A stretch of 64,000 bases of DNA from Taudactylus pleione. Taxonomy: Eukaryota; Chordata; Amphibia; Anura; Myobatrachidae. The translations under genes and the position numbers were made by a program. Location: contig JAUIMM010000188.1 of the NCBI GenBank assembly GCA_031769625.1, positions 10,144,001 through 10,208,000 on the forward strand. The letters are read 5' to 3'. A model generated the notes under the pieces. That model was not told where the DNA came from. It saw only the letters and a program-made list of their open reading frames with translations, and ran no database searches. Shown here piece by piece: positions 36,601 through 52,500 of the stretch (positions are counted from its first letter, which is position 1; each line of letters starts with the position of its first letter).

Positions 36601-39600
36601 GGGAGACTGCGCTGAGTAATGTGATATGTGACACCTGTATATCTGTGTGCTCCTGAGTCTGTATATGGGAGACTGTGCTGAGTAACGTGATATGTGACAC
36701 CTGTATATCTGTGTGCTCCTGAGTGTGTATATGGGAGACTGTGCTGAGTAATGTGACACCTGTATATCGGTGTGCTCCTGAGTGTGTGTATATGAGAGAC
36801 TGCCCTGAGTAATGTGATATGTGACACCTGTATATCTGTGTGCTCCTGAGTCTGTATATGGGAGACTGCGCTGAGTAATGTGATATGTGACACCTGTATA
36901 TCTGTGTGCTCCTGAGTCTGTATATGGGAGACTGCACTGAATAATGTGATATGTGACACCTGTATATCTGGGTGCTCCTGAGTCTGTATATGGGAGACTG
37001 TGCTGAGTAATGTGATATGTGACACCTGTATATATGTGTACACCTGAGTCTGTATATGGGAGACTGCGCTGAGTAATGTGATATGTGACACCTGTATATA
37101 TCTGTGCTCCTGAGTCTGTATATGGGAGACTGCGCTGAGTAATGTGATATGTGACACCTGTATATCTGTGTGCTCCTGAGTCTGTATATGGGAGACTGCG
37201 CTGAGTAATGTGATATGTGACACCTGTATATCTGTGTGCTCCTGAGTCTGTATATGGGAGACTGCGCTGAGTAATGTGATATGTGACACCTGTTTATCTG
37301 TGTGCTCCTGAGTCTGTATATGGGAGACTGTGTTGAGTAATGTGATATGTGACACCTGTATATCTGTGTGCTCCTGAGTCTGTATATGGGAGACTGCGCT
37401 GAGTAATGTGATATGTGACACCTGTATATCTGTGTGCTCCTGAGTCTGTATATGGGAGACTGCGCTGAGTAATGTGATATGTGACACCTGTTTATCTGTG
37501 TGCTCCTGAGTCTGTATATGGGAGACTGTGTTGAGTAATGTGATATGTGACACCTGTATATCTGTGTGCTCCTGAGTCTGTATATGGGAGACTGCGCTGA
37601 GTAATGTGATATGTGACACCTGTATATCTGTGTGCTCCTGAGTCTGTATATGGGAGACTGCGCTGAGTAATGTGATATGTGACACCTGTATATCTGTGTG
37701 CTCCTGAGTCTGTATATGGGAGACTGCGCTGAGTAATGTGATATGTGACACCTGTATATCTGTGTGCTCCTGAGTCTGTATATGGGAGACTGTGCTGAGT
37801 AATGTGATATGTGACACCTGTATATCTGTGTGCTCCTGAGTCTGTATATGGGAGACTGCGCTGAGTAATGTGATATGTGACACCTGTATATCTGTGTGCT
37901 CCTGAGTCTGCATATGGGAGACTGCGCAGAGTAATGTGATATGTGACACCTGTATATCTCTGTGCTCCTGAGTCTGTATATGGGAGACCTGTATATCTGT
38001 GTGCTCCTGAGTCTGTATATGGGAGACTGTGCTGAGTAATGTGACACCTGTATATCTGTGTGCTCCTGAGTCTGTATATGGGAGACTGCGCTGAGTAATG
38101 TGATATGTGACACCTGTATATCTGTGTGCTCCTGAGTCTGTATATGGGAGACTGCGCAGAGTAATGTGATATGTGACACCTGTATATCTCTGTGCTCCTG
38201 AGTCTGTATATGGGAGACCTGTATATCTGTGTGCTCCTGAGTCTGTATATGGGAGACTGCGCTGAGTAATGTGATATGTGACACCTGTATATCTGTGTGC
38301 TCCTGAGTCTGTATATGGGAGACTGTGCTGAGTAATGTGATATGTGACACCTGTATATCTGTGTGCTCCTGAGTCTGTATATGGGAGACTGTGCTGAGTA
38401 ACGTGATATGTGACACCTGTATATCTGTGTGCTCCTGAGTCTGTATATGGGAGACTGTGCTGAGTAACGTGATATGTGACACCTGTATATCTGTGTGCTC
38501 CTGAGTGTGTATATGGGAGACTGTGCTGAGTAATGTGACACCTGTATATCGGTGTGCTCCTGAGTGTGTGTATATGAGAGACTGCCCTGAGTAATGTGAT
38601 ATGTGACACCTGTATATCTGTGTGCTCCTGAGTCTGTATATGGGAGACTGCGCTGAGTAATGTGATATGTGACACCTGTATATCTGGGTGCTCCTGAGTC
38701 TGTATATGGGAGACTGTGCTGAGTAATGTGATATGTGACACCTGTATATATGTGTACACCTGAGTCTGTATATGGGAGACTGCGCTGAGTAATGTGATAT
38801 GTGACACCTGTATATATCTGTGCTCCTGAGTCTGTATATGGGAGACTGCGCTGAGTAATGTGATATGTGACACCTGTATATCTGTGTGCTCCTGAGTCTG
38901 TATATGGGAGACTGCGCTGAGTAATGTGATATGTGACACCTGTTTATCTGTGTGCTCCTGAGTCTGTATATGGGAGACTGTGTTGAGTAATGTGATATGT
39001 GACACCGGTATATCTGTGTGCTCCTGAGTCTGTATATGGGAGACTGCGCTGAGTAATGTGATATGTGACACCTGTATATCTGTGTGCTCCTGAGTCTGTA
39101 TATGGGAGACTGCGCTGATATGTGACACCTGTATATCTGTGTGCTCCTGAGTCTGTATATGGGAGACTGCGCTGAGTAATGTGATATGTGACACCTGTAT
39201 ATCTGTGTGCTCCTGAGTCTGTATATGGGAGACTGCGCTGAGTAATGTGATATGTGACACCTGTATATCTCTGTGCTGCTGAGTCTGTATATGGGAGACC
39301 TGTATATCTGTGTGCTCCTGAGTCTGTATACGGGAGACTGCGCTGAGTAATGTGACACCTGTATATCGGTGTGCTCCTGAGTGTGTGTATATGAGAGACT
39401 GCCCTGAGTAATGTGATATGTGACACCTGTATATCTGTGTGCTCCTGAGTCTGTATATGGGAGACTGTGCTGAGTAATGTGATATGTGACACCTGTATAT
39501 ATGTGTACACCTGAGTCTGTATATGGGAGACTGCGCTGAGTAATGTGACACCTGTATATCGGTGTGCTCCTGAGTGTGTGTATATGGGAGACTGCCCTGA

Positions 39601-40589
39601 GTAATGTGATATGTGACACCTGTATATCTGTGTGCTCCTGAGTCTGTATATGGGAGACTGCGCTGAGTAATGTGATATGTGACACCTGTATATCTGCGTG
39701 CTCCTGAGTCTGTATATGGGAGACTGCGCTGAGTAATGTGATATGTGACACCTGTATATCTGTGTGCTCCTGAGTCTGTATATGGGAGACTGCGCTGAAT
39801 AATGTGATATGTGACACCTGTATATCTGTGTGCTCCTGAGTCTGTATGTGGGAGACTGTGCTGAGTAATGTGATATGTGACACCTGTATATCTGTGTGCT
39901 CCTGAGTCTGTATATGGGAGACTGCGCTGAGTAATGTGATATGTGACACCTGTATATCTGTGTGCTCCTGAGTCTGTATATGGGAGACTGCGCTGAGTAA
40001 TGTGATAGGTGACACATGTATATCTGTGTGCTCCTGTGTCTGTATATGGGAGATATCTGTGTGCTCCTGAGTCTGTATATGGGAGACTGCGCTGAGTAAT
40101 GTGATATGTGACACCTGTATATCTGTGTGCTCCTGAGTCTGTATATGGGAGACTGCGCTGAGTAATGTGATATGTGACACCTGTATATCTGTGTGCTCCT
40201 GAGTCTGTATATGGGAGACTGCGCTGAGTAATGTGATATGTGACACCTGTATATCTGTGTGCTCCTGAGTCTGTATATGGGAGACTGTGCTGAGTAATGT
40301 GATATGTGACACCTGTATATCTGTGTGCTCCTGAGTCTGTATATGGGAGACTGTGCTGAGTAACGTGATATGTGACACCTGTATATCTGTGTGCTCCTGA
40401 GTGTGTATATGGGAGACTGTGCTGAGTAATGTGACACCTGTATATCTGTGTGCTCCTGAGTGTGTGTATATGAGAGACTGCCCTGAGTAATGTGATATGT
40501 GACACCTGTATATCTGTGTGCTCCTGAGTCTGTATATGGGAGAATGCACTGAATAATGTGATATGTGACACCTGTATATCTGGGTGCTC

Positions 40590-43500
40590 CTGAGTCTGTA
40601 AATGGGAGACTGTGCTGAGTAATGTGATATGTGACACCTGTATATATGTGTACACCTGAGTCTGTATATGGGAGACTGCGCTGAGTAATGTGATATGTGA
40701 CACCTGTATATCTGTGTGCTCCTGAGTCTGTATATGGGAGACTGCGCTGAGTAATGTGATATGTGACACCTGTATATCTGTGTGCTCCTGAGTCTGTATA
40801 TGGGAGACTGCGCTGAGTAATGTGATATGTGACAACTGTTTATCTGTGTGCTCCTGAGTCTGTATATGGGAGACTGTGTTGAGTAATGTGATATGTGACA
40901 CCTGTATATCTGTGTGCTCCTGAGTCTGTATATGGGAGACTGCGCTGAGTAATGTGATATGTGACACCTGTATATCTGTGTGCTCCTGAGTCTGTATATG
41001 GGAGACTGCGCTGAGTAATGTGATATGTGACACCTGTATATCTGTGTGCTCCTGAGTCTGTATATGGGAGACTGCGCTGAGTAATGTGATATGTGACACC
41101 TGTATATCTGTGTGCTCCTGAGTCTGTATATGGGAGACTGCGCTTAGTAATGTGATATGTGACACCTGTATATCTGTGTGCTCCTGAGTCTGTATATGGG
41201 AGACTCCACTGAGTAATGTGATATGTGACACCTGTATATCTGTGTGCTCCTGAGTCTGTATATGGGAGACTGCGCAGAGTAATGTGATATGTGACACCTG
41301 TATATCTCTGTGCTCCTGAGTCTGTATATGGGAGACCTGTATATCTGTGTGCTCCTGAGTCTGTATACGTGAGACTGCGCTGAGTAATGTGACACCTGTA
41401 TATCTGTGTGCTCCTGAGTCTGTATACGTGAGACTGCGCTGAGTAATGTGACACCTGTATATCGGTGTGCTCCTGAGTGTGTGTATATGAGAGACTGCCC
41501 TGAGTAATGTGATATGTGACACCTGTATATCTGTGTGCTCCTGAGTCTGTATATGGGAGACTGCGCTGAGTAATGTGATATGTGACACCTGTATATCTGT
41601 GTGCTCCTGAGTCTGTATATGGGAGACTGCGCTGAGTAATGTGATATGTGACACCTGTATATCTGTGTGCTCCTGAGTCTGTATATGGGAGACTGCGCTG
41701 AATAATGTGATATGTGACACCTGTATATCTGTGTGCTCCTGAGTCTGTATGTGGGAGACTGCGCTGAGTAATGTGATATGTGACACCTGTATATCTGTGT
41801 GCTCCTGTGTCTGTATATGGGAGATATCTGTGTGCTCCTGAGTCTGTATATGGGAGACTGCGCTGAGTAATGTGATATGTGATACCTGTATATCTGTGTG
41901 CTCCTGAGTCTGTATATGGGAGTCTGTGCTGAGTAATGTGATATGTGACACCTGTATATCTGTGTGCTCCTGAGTCTGTATATGGGAGATTGTGCTGAGT
42001 AACGTCATATGTGACACCTGTATATCTGTGTGCTCCTGAGTCTGTATATGGGAGACTGTGCTGAGTAATGTGATGTGTGACACCTGTATATCTGTGTGCT
42101 CCTGAGTCTGTATATGGGAGACTGCGCTGAGTAATGTGATATGTGACACCTGTATATCTGTGTGCTCCTGAGTCTGTATATAGGAGACTGTGCTGAGTAA
42201 TGTGATATCTGACACCTGTATATCTGTGTGCTCCTGAGTCTGTATATGGGAGACTGTGCTGAGTAACGTGACATGTGACACCTGTATATCTGTGTGCTCC
42301 TGAGTCTGTATATGGGAGACTGTGCTGAGTAACGTGATATGTGACACCTGTATATCTGTGTGCTCCTGAGTGTGTATATGGGAGACTGTGCTGAGTAATG
42401 TGACACCTGTATATCGGTGTGCTCCTGAGTGTGTGTATATGAGAGACTGCCCTGAGTAATGTGATATGTGACACCTGTATATCTGTGTGCTCCTGAGTCT
42501 GTATATGGGAGACTGCGCTGAGTAATGTGATATGTGACACCTGTATATCTGTGTGCTCCTAAGTCTGTATATGGGAGACTGCGCTGAGTAATGTGATATG
42601 TGACACCTGTATATATCTGTGCTCCTGAGTCTGTATATGGGAGACTGCGCTGAGTAATGTGATATGTGACACCTGTATATCTGTGTGCTCCTGAGTCTGT
42701 ATATGGGAGACTGCGCTGAGTAATGTGATATGTGACACCTGTATATCTGTGTGCTCCTGAGTCTGTATATGGGAGACTGCGCTGAGTAATGTGATATGTG
42801 ACACCTGTATATCTGTGTGCTCCTGAGTCTGTATATGGGAGACTGCGCAGAGTAATGTGATATGTGACACCTGTATATCTCTGTGCTGCTGAGTCTGTAT
42901 ATGGGAGACCTGTATATCTGTGTGCTCCTGAGTCTGTATATGGGAGACTGCGCTGAGTAATGTGATATGTGACACCTGTATATCTGTGTGCTCCTGAGTC
43001 TGTATATGGGAGACTGCGCTGATATGTGACACCTGTATATCTGTGTGCTCCTGAGTCTGTATATGGGAGACTGCGCTGAGTAATGTGATATGTGACACCT
43101 GTATATCTGTGTGCTCCTGAGTCTGTATATGGGAGACTGCGCTGAGTAATGTGATATGTGACACCTGTATATCTGTGTGCTCCTGAGTCTGTATATGGGA
43201 GACTGCGCTGAGTAATGTGATATGCGACACCTGTATATCTGTGTGCTCCTGAGTCTGTATATGGGAGACTGCGCTGAGTAATGTGATATGTGACACCTGT
43301 ATATCTGTGTGCTCCTGAGTCTGTATATGGGAGACTGCGCAGAGTAATGTGATATGTGACACCTGTATATCTCTGTGCTGCTGAGTCTGTATATGGGAGA
43401 CCTGTATATCTGTGTGCTCCTGAGTCTGTATATGGGAGACTGTGCTGAGTAATGTGACACCTGTATATCTGTGTGCTCCTGAGTCTGTATACGGGAGACT

Positions 43501-46500
43501 GCGCTGAGTAATGTGACACCTGTATATCTGTGTGCTCCTGAGTCTGTATATGGGAGACTGTGCTGAGTAACGTGATATGTGACACCTGTATATCTGTGTG
43601 CTCCTGAGTGTGTATATGGGAGACTGTGCTGAGTAATGTGACACCTGTATATCGGTGTGCTCCTGAGTGTGTGTATATGAGAGACTGCCCTGAGTAATGT
43701 GATATGTGACACCTGTATATCTGTGTGCTCCTGAGTCTGTATATGGGAGACTGCGCTGAGTAATGTGATATGTGACACCTGTATATCTGTGTGCTCCTAA
43801 GTCTGTATATGGGAGACTGCGCTGAGTAATGTGATATGTGACACCTGTATATCTGTGTGCTCCTGAGTCTGTATATGGGAGACTGCGCTGAGTAATGTGA
43901 TATGTGACACCTGTTTATCTGTGTGCTCCTGAGTCTGTATATGGGAGACTGCGCTGAGTAATGTGATATGTGACACCTGTATATATCTGTGCTCCTGAGT
44001 CTGTATATGGGAGACTGCGCTGAGTAATGTGATATGTGACACCTGTATATCTGTGTGCTCCTGAGTCTGTATATGGGAGACTGCGCTGAGTAATGTGATA
44101 TGTGACACCTGTATATCTGTGTGCTCCTGAGTCTGTATATGGGAGACTGCGCTGAGTAATGTGATATGTGACACCTGTATATCTGTGTGCTCCTGAGTCT
44201 GTATATGGGAGACTGCGCAGAGTAATGTGATATGTGACACCTGTATATCTCTGTGCTGCTGAGTCTGTATATGGGAGACCTGTATATCTGTGTGCTCCTG
44301 AGTCTGTATATGGGAGACTGCGCTGAGTAATGTGATATGTGACACCTGTATATCTGTGTGCTCCTGAGTCTGTATATGGGAGACTGCGCTGATATGTGAC
44401 ACCTGTATATCTGTGTGCTCCTGAGTCTGTATATGGGAGACTGCGCTGAGTAATGTGATATGTGACACCTGTATATCTGTGTGCTCCTGAGTCTGTATAT
44501 GGGAGACTGCGCTGAGTAATGTGATATGTGACACCTGTATATCTGTGTGCTCCTGAGTCTGTATATGGGAGACTGCGCTGAGTAATGTGATATGCGACAC
44601 CTGTATATCTGTGTGCTCCTGAGTCTGTATATGGGAGACTGCGCTGAGTAATGTGATATGTGACACCTGTATATCTGTGTGCTCCTGAGTCTGTATATGG
44701 GAGACTGCGCAGAGTAATGTGATATGTGACACCTGTATATCTCTGTGCTGCTGAGTCTGTATATGGGAGACCTGTATATCTGTGTGCTCCTGAGTCTGTA
44801 TATGGGAGACTGTGCTGAGTAATGTGACACCTGTATATCTGTGTGCTCCTGAGTCTGTATACGGGAGACTGCGCTGAGTAATGTGACACCTGTATATCGG
44901 TGTGCTCCTGAGTGTGTGTATATGAGAGACTGCCCTGAGTAATGTGATATGTGACACCTGTATATCTGTGTGCTCCTGAGTCTGTATATGGGAGACTGTG
45001 CTGAGTAATGTGATATGTGACACCTGTATATATGTGTACACCTGAGTCTGTATATGGGAGACTGCGCTGAGTAATGTGACACCTGTATATCGGTGTGCTC
45101 CTGAGTGTGTGTATATGGGAGACTGCCCTGAGTAATGTGATATGTGACACCTGTATATCTGTGTGCTCCTGAGTCTGTATATGGGAGACTGCGCTGAGTA
45201 ATGTGATATGTGACACCTGTATATCTGTGTGCTCCTGAGTCTGTATATGGGAGACTGCGCTGAGTAATGTGATATGTGACACCTGTATATCTGTGTGCTC
45301 CTGAGTCTGTATATGGGAGACTGCGCTGAGTAATGTGATAGGTGACACATGTATATCTGTGTGCTCCTGTGTCTGTATATGGGAGATATCTGTGTGCTCC
45401 TGAGTCTGTATATGGGAGACTGCGCTGAGTAATGTGATAGGTGACACCTGTATATCTGTGTGCTCCTGAGTCTGTATATGGGAGACTGTGCTGAGTAATG
45501 TGATTTGTGACACCTGTATATCTGTGTGCTCCTGAGTCTGTATATGGGAGACTGTGCTGAGTAATGTGATATGTGACACCTGTATATATGTGTACACCTG
45601 AGTCTGTATATGGGAGACTGCGCTGAGTAATGTGACACCTGTATATCGGTGTGCTCCTGAGTGTGTGTATATGGGAGACTGCCCTGAGTAATGTGATATG
45701 TGACACCTGTATATCTGTGTGCTCCTGAGTCTGTATATGGGAGACTTCGCTGAGTAATGTGATATGTGACACCTGTATATCTGTGTGCTCCTGAGTCTGT
45801 ATATGGGAGACTGCGCTGAGTAATGTGATATGTGACACCTGTATATCTGTGTGCTCCTGTGTCTGTATATGGGAGATATCTGTGTGCTCCTGAGTCTGTA
45901 TATGGGAGACTGCGCTTAGTAATGTGATAGGTGACACCTGTATATCTGTGTGCTCCTGAGTCTGTATATGGGAGACTGTGCAGAGTAATGTGATATGTGA
46001 CACCTGTATATCTGTGTGCTCCTGAGTCTGTATATGGGAGATTGTGTTGAGTAACGTCATATGTGACACCTGTATATCTGTGTGCTCCTGAGTCTGTATA
46101 TGGGAGACTGTGCTGAGTAATGGGATATGTGACAACTGTATATCTGTGTGCTCCTGAGTCTGTATATGGGAGACTGCGCTGAGTAATGTGACATGTGACA
46201 CCTGTATATCTGTGTGCTCCTGAGTCTGTATATGGGAGACTGCGCTGAGTAATGTGATATGTGACACCTGTATATCTGTGTGCTCCTGAGTCTGTATATG
46301 GGAGACTGTGCTGAGTAATGTGATATGTGACACCTGTATATCTGTGTGCTCCTGAGTCTGTATATGGGAGACTGCGCTGAGTAATGTGACACCTGTATAT
46401 CTGTGTGCTCCTGAGTGTGTATATGGGAGACTGTGCTGAGTAATGTGACACCTGTATATCGGTGTGCTCCTGAGTGTGTGTATATGAGAGACTGCCCTGA

Positions 46501-49500
46501 GTAATGTGATATGTGACACCTGTATATCTGTGTGCTCCTGAGTCTGTATATGGGAGACTGCACTGAATAATGTGATATGTGACACCTGTATATCTGGGTG
46601 CTCCTGAGTCTGTAAATGGGAGACTGTGCTGAGTAATGTGATATGTGACACCTGTATATATGTGTACACCTGAGTCTGTATATGGGAGACTGCGCTGAGT
46701 AATGTGATATGTGACACCTGTATATATCTGTGCTCCTGAGTCTGTATATGGGAGACTGCGCTGAGTAATGTGATATGTGACACCTGTATATCTGTGTGCT
46801 CCTGAGTCTGTATATGGGAGACTGCGCTGAGTAATGTGATATGTGACACCTGTATATCTGTGTGCTCCTGAGTCTGTATATGGGAGACTGCGCTGAGTAA
46901 TGTGATATGTGACAACTGTTTATCTGTGTGCTCCTGAGTCTGTATATGGAAGACTGTGTTGAGTAATGTGATATGTGACACCTGTATATCTGTGTGCTCC
47001 TGAGTCTGTATATGGGAGACTGCGCTGAGTAATGTGATATGAGACACCTGTATATCTGTGTGCTCCTGAGTCTGTATATGGGAGACTGCGCTGAGTAATG
47101 TGATATGTGACACCTGTATATCTGTGTGCTCCTGAGTCTGTATATGGGAGACTGCGCTGAGTAATGTGATATGTGACACCTGTATATCTCTGTGCTGCTG
47201 AGTCTGTATATGGGAGACCTGTATATCTGTGTGCTCCTGAGTCTGTATATGGGAGACTGCGCTGAGTAATGTGATATGTGACACCTGTATATCTGTGTGC
47301 TCCTGAGTCTGTATATGGGAGACTGCGCTGATATGTGACACCTGTATATCTGTGTGCTCCTGAGTCTGTATATGGGAGACTGCGCTGAGTAATGTGATAT
47401 GTGACACCTGTATATCTGTGTGCTCCTGAGTCTGTATATGGGAGACTGCGCTGAGTAATGTGATATGTGACACGTGTATATCTGTGTGCTCCTGAGTCTG
47501 TATATGGGAGACTGCGCTGAGTAATGTGATATGCGACACCTGTATATCTGTGTGCTCCTGAGTCTGTATATGGGAGACTGCGCTGAGTAATGTGATATGT
47601 GACACCTGTATATCTGTGTGCTCCTGAGTCTGTATATGGGAGACTGCGCAGAGTAATGTGATATGTGACACCTGTATATCTCTGTGCTGCTGAGTCTGTA
47701 TATGGGAGACCTGTATATCTGTGTGCTCCTGAGTCTGTATATGGGAGACTGCGCTTAGTAATGTGATAGGTGACACCTGTATATCTGTGTGCTCCTGAGT
47801 CTGTATATGGGAGACTGTGCAGAGTAATGTGATATGTGACACCTGTATATCTGTGTGCTCCTGAGTCTGTATATGGGAGACTGTGCTGAGTAATGGGATA
47901 TGTGACAACTGTATATCTGTGTGCTCCTGAGTCTGTATATGGGAGACTGCGCTGAGTAATGTGACATGTGACACCTGTATATCTGTGTGCTCCTGAGTCT
48001 GTATATGGGAGACTGCGCTGAGTAATGTGATATGTGACACCTGTATATCTGTGTGCTCCTGAGTCTGTATATGGGAGACTGTGCTGAGTAACGTGATATG
48101 TGACACCTGTATATCTGTGTGCTCCTGAGTCTGTATATGGGAGACTGCGCTGAGTAATGTGACACCTGTATATCTGTGTGCTCCTGAGTGTGTATATGGG
48201 AGACTGTGCTGAGTAATGTGACACCTGTATATCGGTGTGCTCCTGAGTGTGTGTATATGAGAGACTGCCCTGAGTAATGTGATATGTGACACCTGTATAT
48301 CTGTGTGCTCCTGAGTCTGTATATGGGAGACTGCACTGAATAATGTGATATGTGACACCTGTATATCTGGGTGCTCCTGAGTCTGTAAATGGGAGACTGT
48401 GCTGAGTAATGTGATATGTGACACCTGTATATATGTGTACACCTGAGTCTGTATATGGGAGACTGCGCTGAGTAATGTGATATGTGACACCTGTATATAT
48501 CTGTGCTCCTGAGTCTGTATATGGGAGACTGCGCTGAGTAATGTGATATGTGACACCTGTATATCTGTGTGCTCCTGAGTCTGTATATGTGAGACTGCGC
48601 TGAGTAATGTGATATGTGACACCTGTATATCTGTGTGCTCCTGAGTCTGTATATGGGAGACTGCGCTGAGTAATGTGATATGTGACAACTGTTTATCTGT
48701 GTGCTCCTGAGTCTGTATATGGAAGACTGTGTTGAGTAATGTGATATGTGACACCTGTATATCTGTGTGCTCCTGAGTCTGTATATGGGAGACTGCGCTG
48801 AGTAATGTGATATGTGACACCTGTATATCTGTGTGCTCCTGAGTCTGTATATGGGAGACTGCGCTGAGTAATGTGATATGTGACACCTGTATATCTGTGT
48901 GCTCCTGAGTCTGTATATGGGAGACTGCGCTGAGTAATGTGATATGTGACACCTGTATATCTGTGTGCTCCTGAGTCTGTATATGGGAGACTGCGCAGAG
49001 TAATGTGATATGTGACACCTGTATATCTCTGTGCTGCTGAGTCTGTATATGGGAGACCTGTATATCTGTGTGCTCCTGAGTCTGTATATGGGAGACTGCG
49101 CTGAGTAATGTGATATGTGACACCTGTATATCTGTGTGCTCCTGAGTCTGTATATGGGAGACTGCGCTGATATGTGACACCTGTATATCTGTGTGCTCCT
49201 GAGTCTGTATATGGGAGACTGCGCTGAGTAATGTGATATGTGACACCTGTATATCTGTGTGCTCCTGAGTCTGTATATGGGAGACTGCGCTGAGTAATGT
49301 GATATGTGACACCTGTATATCTGTGTGCTCCTGAGTCTGTATATGGGAGACTGCGCTGAGTAATGTGATATGCGACACCTGTATATCTGTGTGCTCCTGA
49401 GTCTGTATATGGGAGACTGCGCTGAGTAATGTGATATGTGACACCTGTATATCTGTGTGCTCCTGAGTCTGTATATGGGAGACTGCGCAGAGTAATGTGA

Positions 49501-52500
49501 TATGTGACACCTGTATATCTCTGTGCTGCTGAGTCTGTATATGGGAGACCTGTATATCTGTGTGCTCCTGAGTCTGTATATGGGAGACTGTGCTGAGTAA
49601 TGTGACACCTGTATATCTGTGTGCTCCTGAGTCTGTATACGGGAGACTGCGCTGAGTAATGTGACACCTGTATATCGGTGTGCTCCTGAGTGTGTGTATA
49701 TGAGAGACTGCCCTGAGTAATGTGATATGTGACACCTGTATATCTGTGTGCTCCTGAGTCTGTATATGGGAGACTGTGCTGAGTAATGTGATATGTGACA
49801 CCTGTATATATGTGTACACCTGAGTCTGTATATGGGAGACTGCGCTGAGTAATGTGACACCTGTATATCGGTGTGCTCCTGAGTGTGTGTATATGGGAGA
49901 CTGCCCTGAGTAATGTGATATGTGACACCTGTATATCTGTGTGCTCCTGAGTCTGTATATGGGAGACTGCGCTGAGTAATGTGATATGTGACAACTGTAT
50001 ATCTGTGTGCTCCTGAGTCTGTATATGGGAGACTGCGCTGAGTAATGTGATATGTGACACCTGTATATCTGTGTGCTCCTGAGTCTGTATATGGGAGACT
50101 GCGCTGAGTAATGTGATAGGTGACACATGTATATCTGTGTGCTCCTGTGTCTGTATATGGGAGATATCTGTGTGCTCCTGAGTCTGTATATGGGAGACTG
50201 CGCTGAGTAATGTGATAGGTGACACCTGTATATCTGTGTGCTCCTGAGTCTGTATATGGGAGACTGTGCTGAGTAATGTGATTTGTGACACCTGTATATC
50301 TGTGTGCTCCTGAGTCTGTATATGGGAGACTGTGCTGAGTAATGTGATATGTGACACCTGTATATATGTGTACACCTGAGTCTGTATATGGGAGACTGCG
50401 CTGAGTAATGTGACACCTGTATATCGGTGTGCTCCTGAGTGTGTGTATATGGGAGACTGCCCTGAGTAATGTGATATGTGACACCTGTATATCTGTGTGC
50501 TCCTGAGTCTGTATATGGGAGACTGCGCTGAGTAATGTGATATGTGACACCTGTATATCTGTGTGCTCCTGAGTCTGTATATGGGAGACTGCGCTGAGTA
50601 ATGTGATATGTGACACCTGTATATCTGTGTGCTCCTGAGTCTGTATATGGGAGACTGCGCTGAGTAATGTGATAGGTGACACATGTATATCTGTGTGCTC
50701 CTGTGTCTGTATATGGGAGATATCTGTGTGCTCCTGAGTCTGTATATGGGAGACTGCGCTTAGTAATGTGATAGGTGACACCTGTATATCTGTGTGCTCC
50801 TGAGTCTGTATATGGGAGACTGCGCTGAGTAATGTGATAGGTGACACATGTATATCTGTGTGCTCCTGTGTCTGTATATGGGAGATATCTGTGTGCTCCT
50901 GAGTCTGTATATGGGAGACTGTGCAGAGTAATGTGATATGTGACACCTGTATATCTGTGTGCTCCTGAGTCTGTATATGGGAGATTGTGCTGAGTAACGT
51001 CATATGTGACACCTGTATATCTGTGTGCTCCTGAGTCTGTATATGGGAGACTGTGCTGAGTAATGGGATATGTGACAACTGTATATCTGTGTGCTCCTGA
51101 GTCTGTATATGGGAGACTGCGCTGAGTAATGTGACATGTGACACCTGTATATCTGTGTGCTCCTGAGTCTGTATATGGGAGACTGCGCTGAGTAATGTGA
51201 TATGTGACACCTGTATATCTGTGTGCTCCTGAGTCTGTATATGGGAGACTGTGCTGAGTAACGTGATATGTGACACCTGTATATCTGTGTGCTCCTGAGT
51301 CTGTATATGGGAGACTGCGCTGAGTAATGTGACACCTGTATATCTGTGTGCTCCTGAGTGTGTATATGGGAGACTGTGCTGAGTAATGTGACACCTGTAT
51401 ATCGGTGTGCTCCTGAGTGTGTGTATATGAGAGACTGCCCTGAGTAATGTGATATGTGACACCTGTATATCTGTGTGCTCCTGAGTCTGTATATGGGAGA
51501 CTGCACTGAATAATGTGATATGTGACACCTGTATATCTGGGTGCTCCTGAGTCTGTAAATGGGAGACTGTGCTGAGTAATGTGATATGTGACACCTGTAT
51601 ATATGTGTACACCTGAGTCTGTATATGGGAGACTGCGCTGAGTAATGTGATATGTGACACCTGTATATATCTGTGCTCCTGAGTCTGTATATGGGAGACT
51701 GCGCTGAGTAATGTGATATGTGACACCTGTATATCTGTGTGCTCCTGAGTCTGTATATGGGAGACTGCGCTGAGTAATGTGATATGTGACACCTGTATAT
51801 CTGTGTGCTCCTGAGTCTGTATATGGGAGACTGCGCTGAGTAATGTGATATGTGACAACTGTTTATCTGTGTGCTCCTGAGTCTGTATATGGAAGACTGT
51901 GTTGAGTAATGTGATATGTGACACCTGTATATCTGTGTGCTCCTGAGTCTGTATATGGGAGACTGCGCTGAGTAATGTGATATGTGACACCTGTATATCT
52001 GTGTGCTCCTGAGTCTGTATATGGGAGACTGCGCTGAGTAATGTGATATGTGACACCTGTATATCTGTGTGCTCCTGAGTCTGTATATGGGAGACTGCAC
52101 TGAGTAATGTGATATGTGACACCTGTATATCTGTGTGCTCCTGAGTCTGTATATGGGAGACTGCGCTTAGTAATGTGATATGTGACACCTGTATATCTGT
52201 GTGCTCCTGAGTCTGTATATGGGAGACTGCACTGAGTAATGTGATATGTGACACCTGTATACTCAGCGCAGTCTCCCATATACATACTCAGGAGCACACA
52301 GATATACAGGTCTCCCATATACAGACGCAGGAGCACAGAGATATACAGGTGTCACATATCACATTACTCTGCGCAGTCTCCCATATACAGACTCAGGAGC
52401 ACACAGATAATGTGATATGTGACACCTGTATATCTCTGTGCTCCTGCATCTGTATATGGGAGACCTGTATATCTGTGTGCTCCTGAGTCTGTATATGGGA

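Noticed and set aside
26234..40549. Minus-strand open frame of 4771 codons
   Set aside because: It is made wholly of the 66-bp satellite, changes frame with unit deletions, overlaps other long frames, and has a 22-residue period with no domain. It is open only because the unit has no minus-strand stop.
52241..52486. Plus-strand frame of 81 codons in the satellite
   Set aside because: It arises from the inverted patch and repeats the minus-strand satellite peptides.
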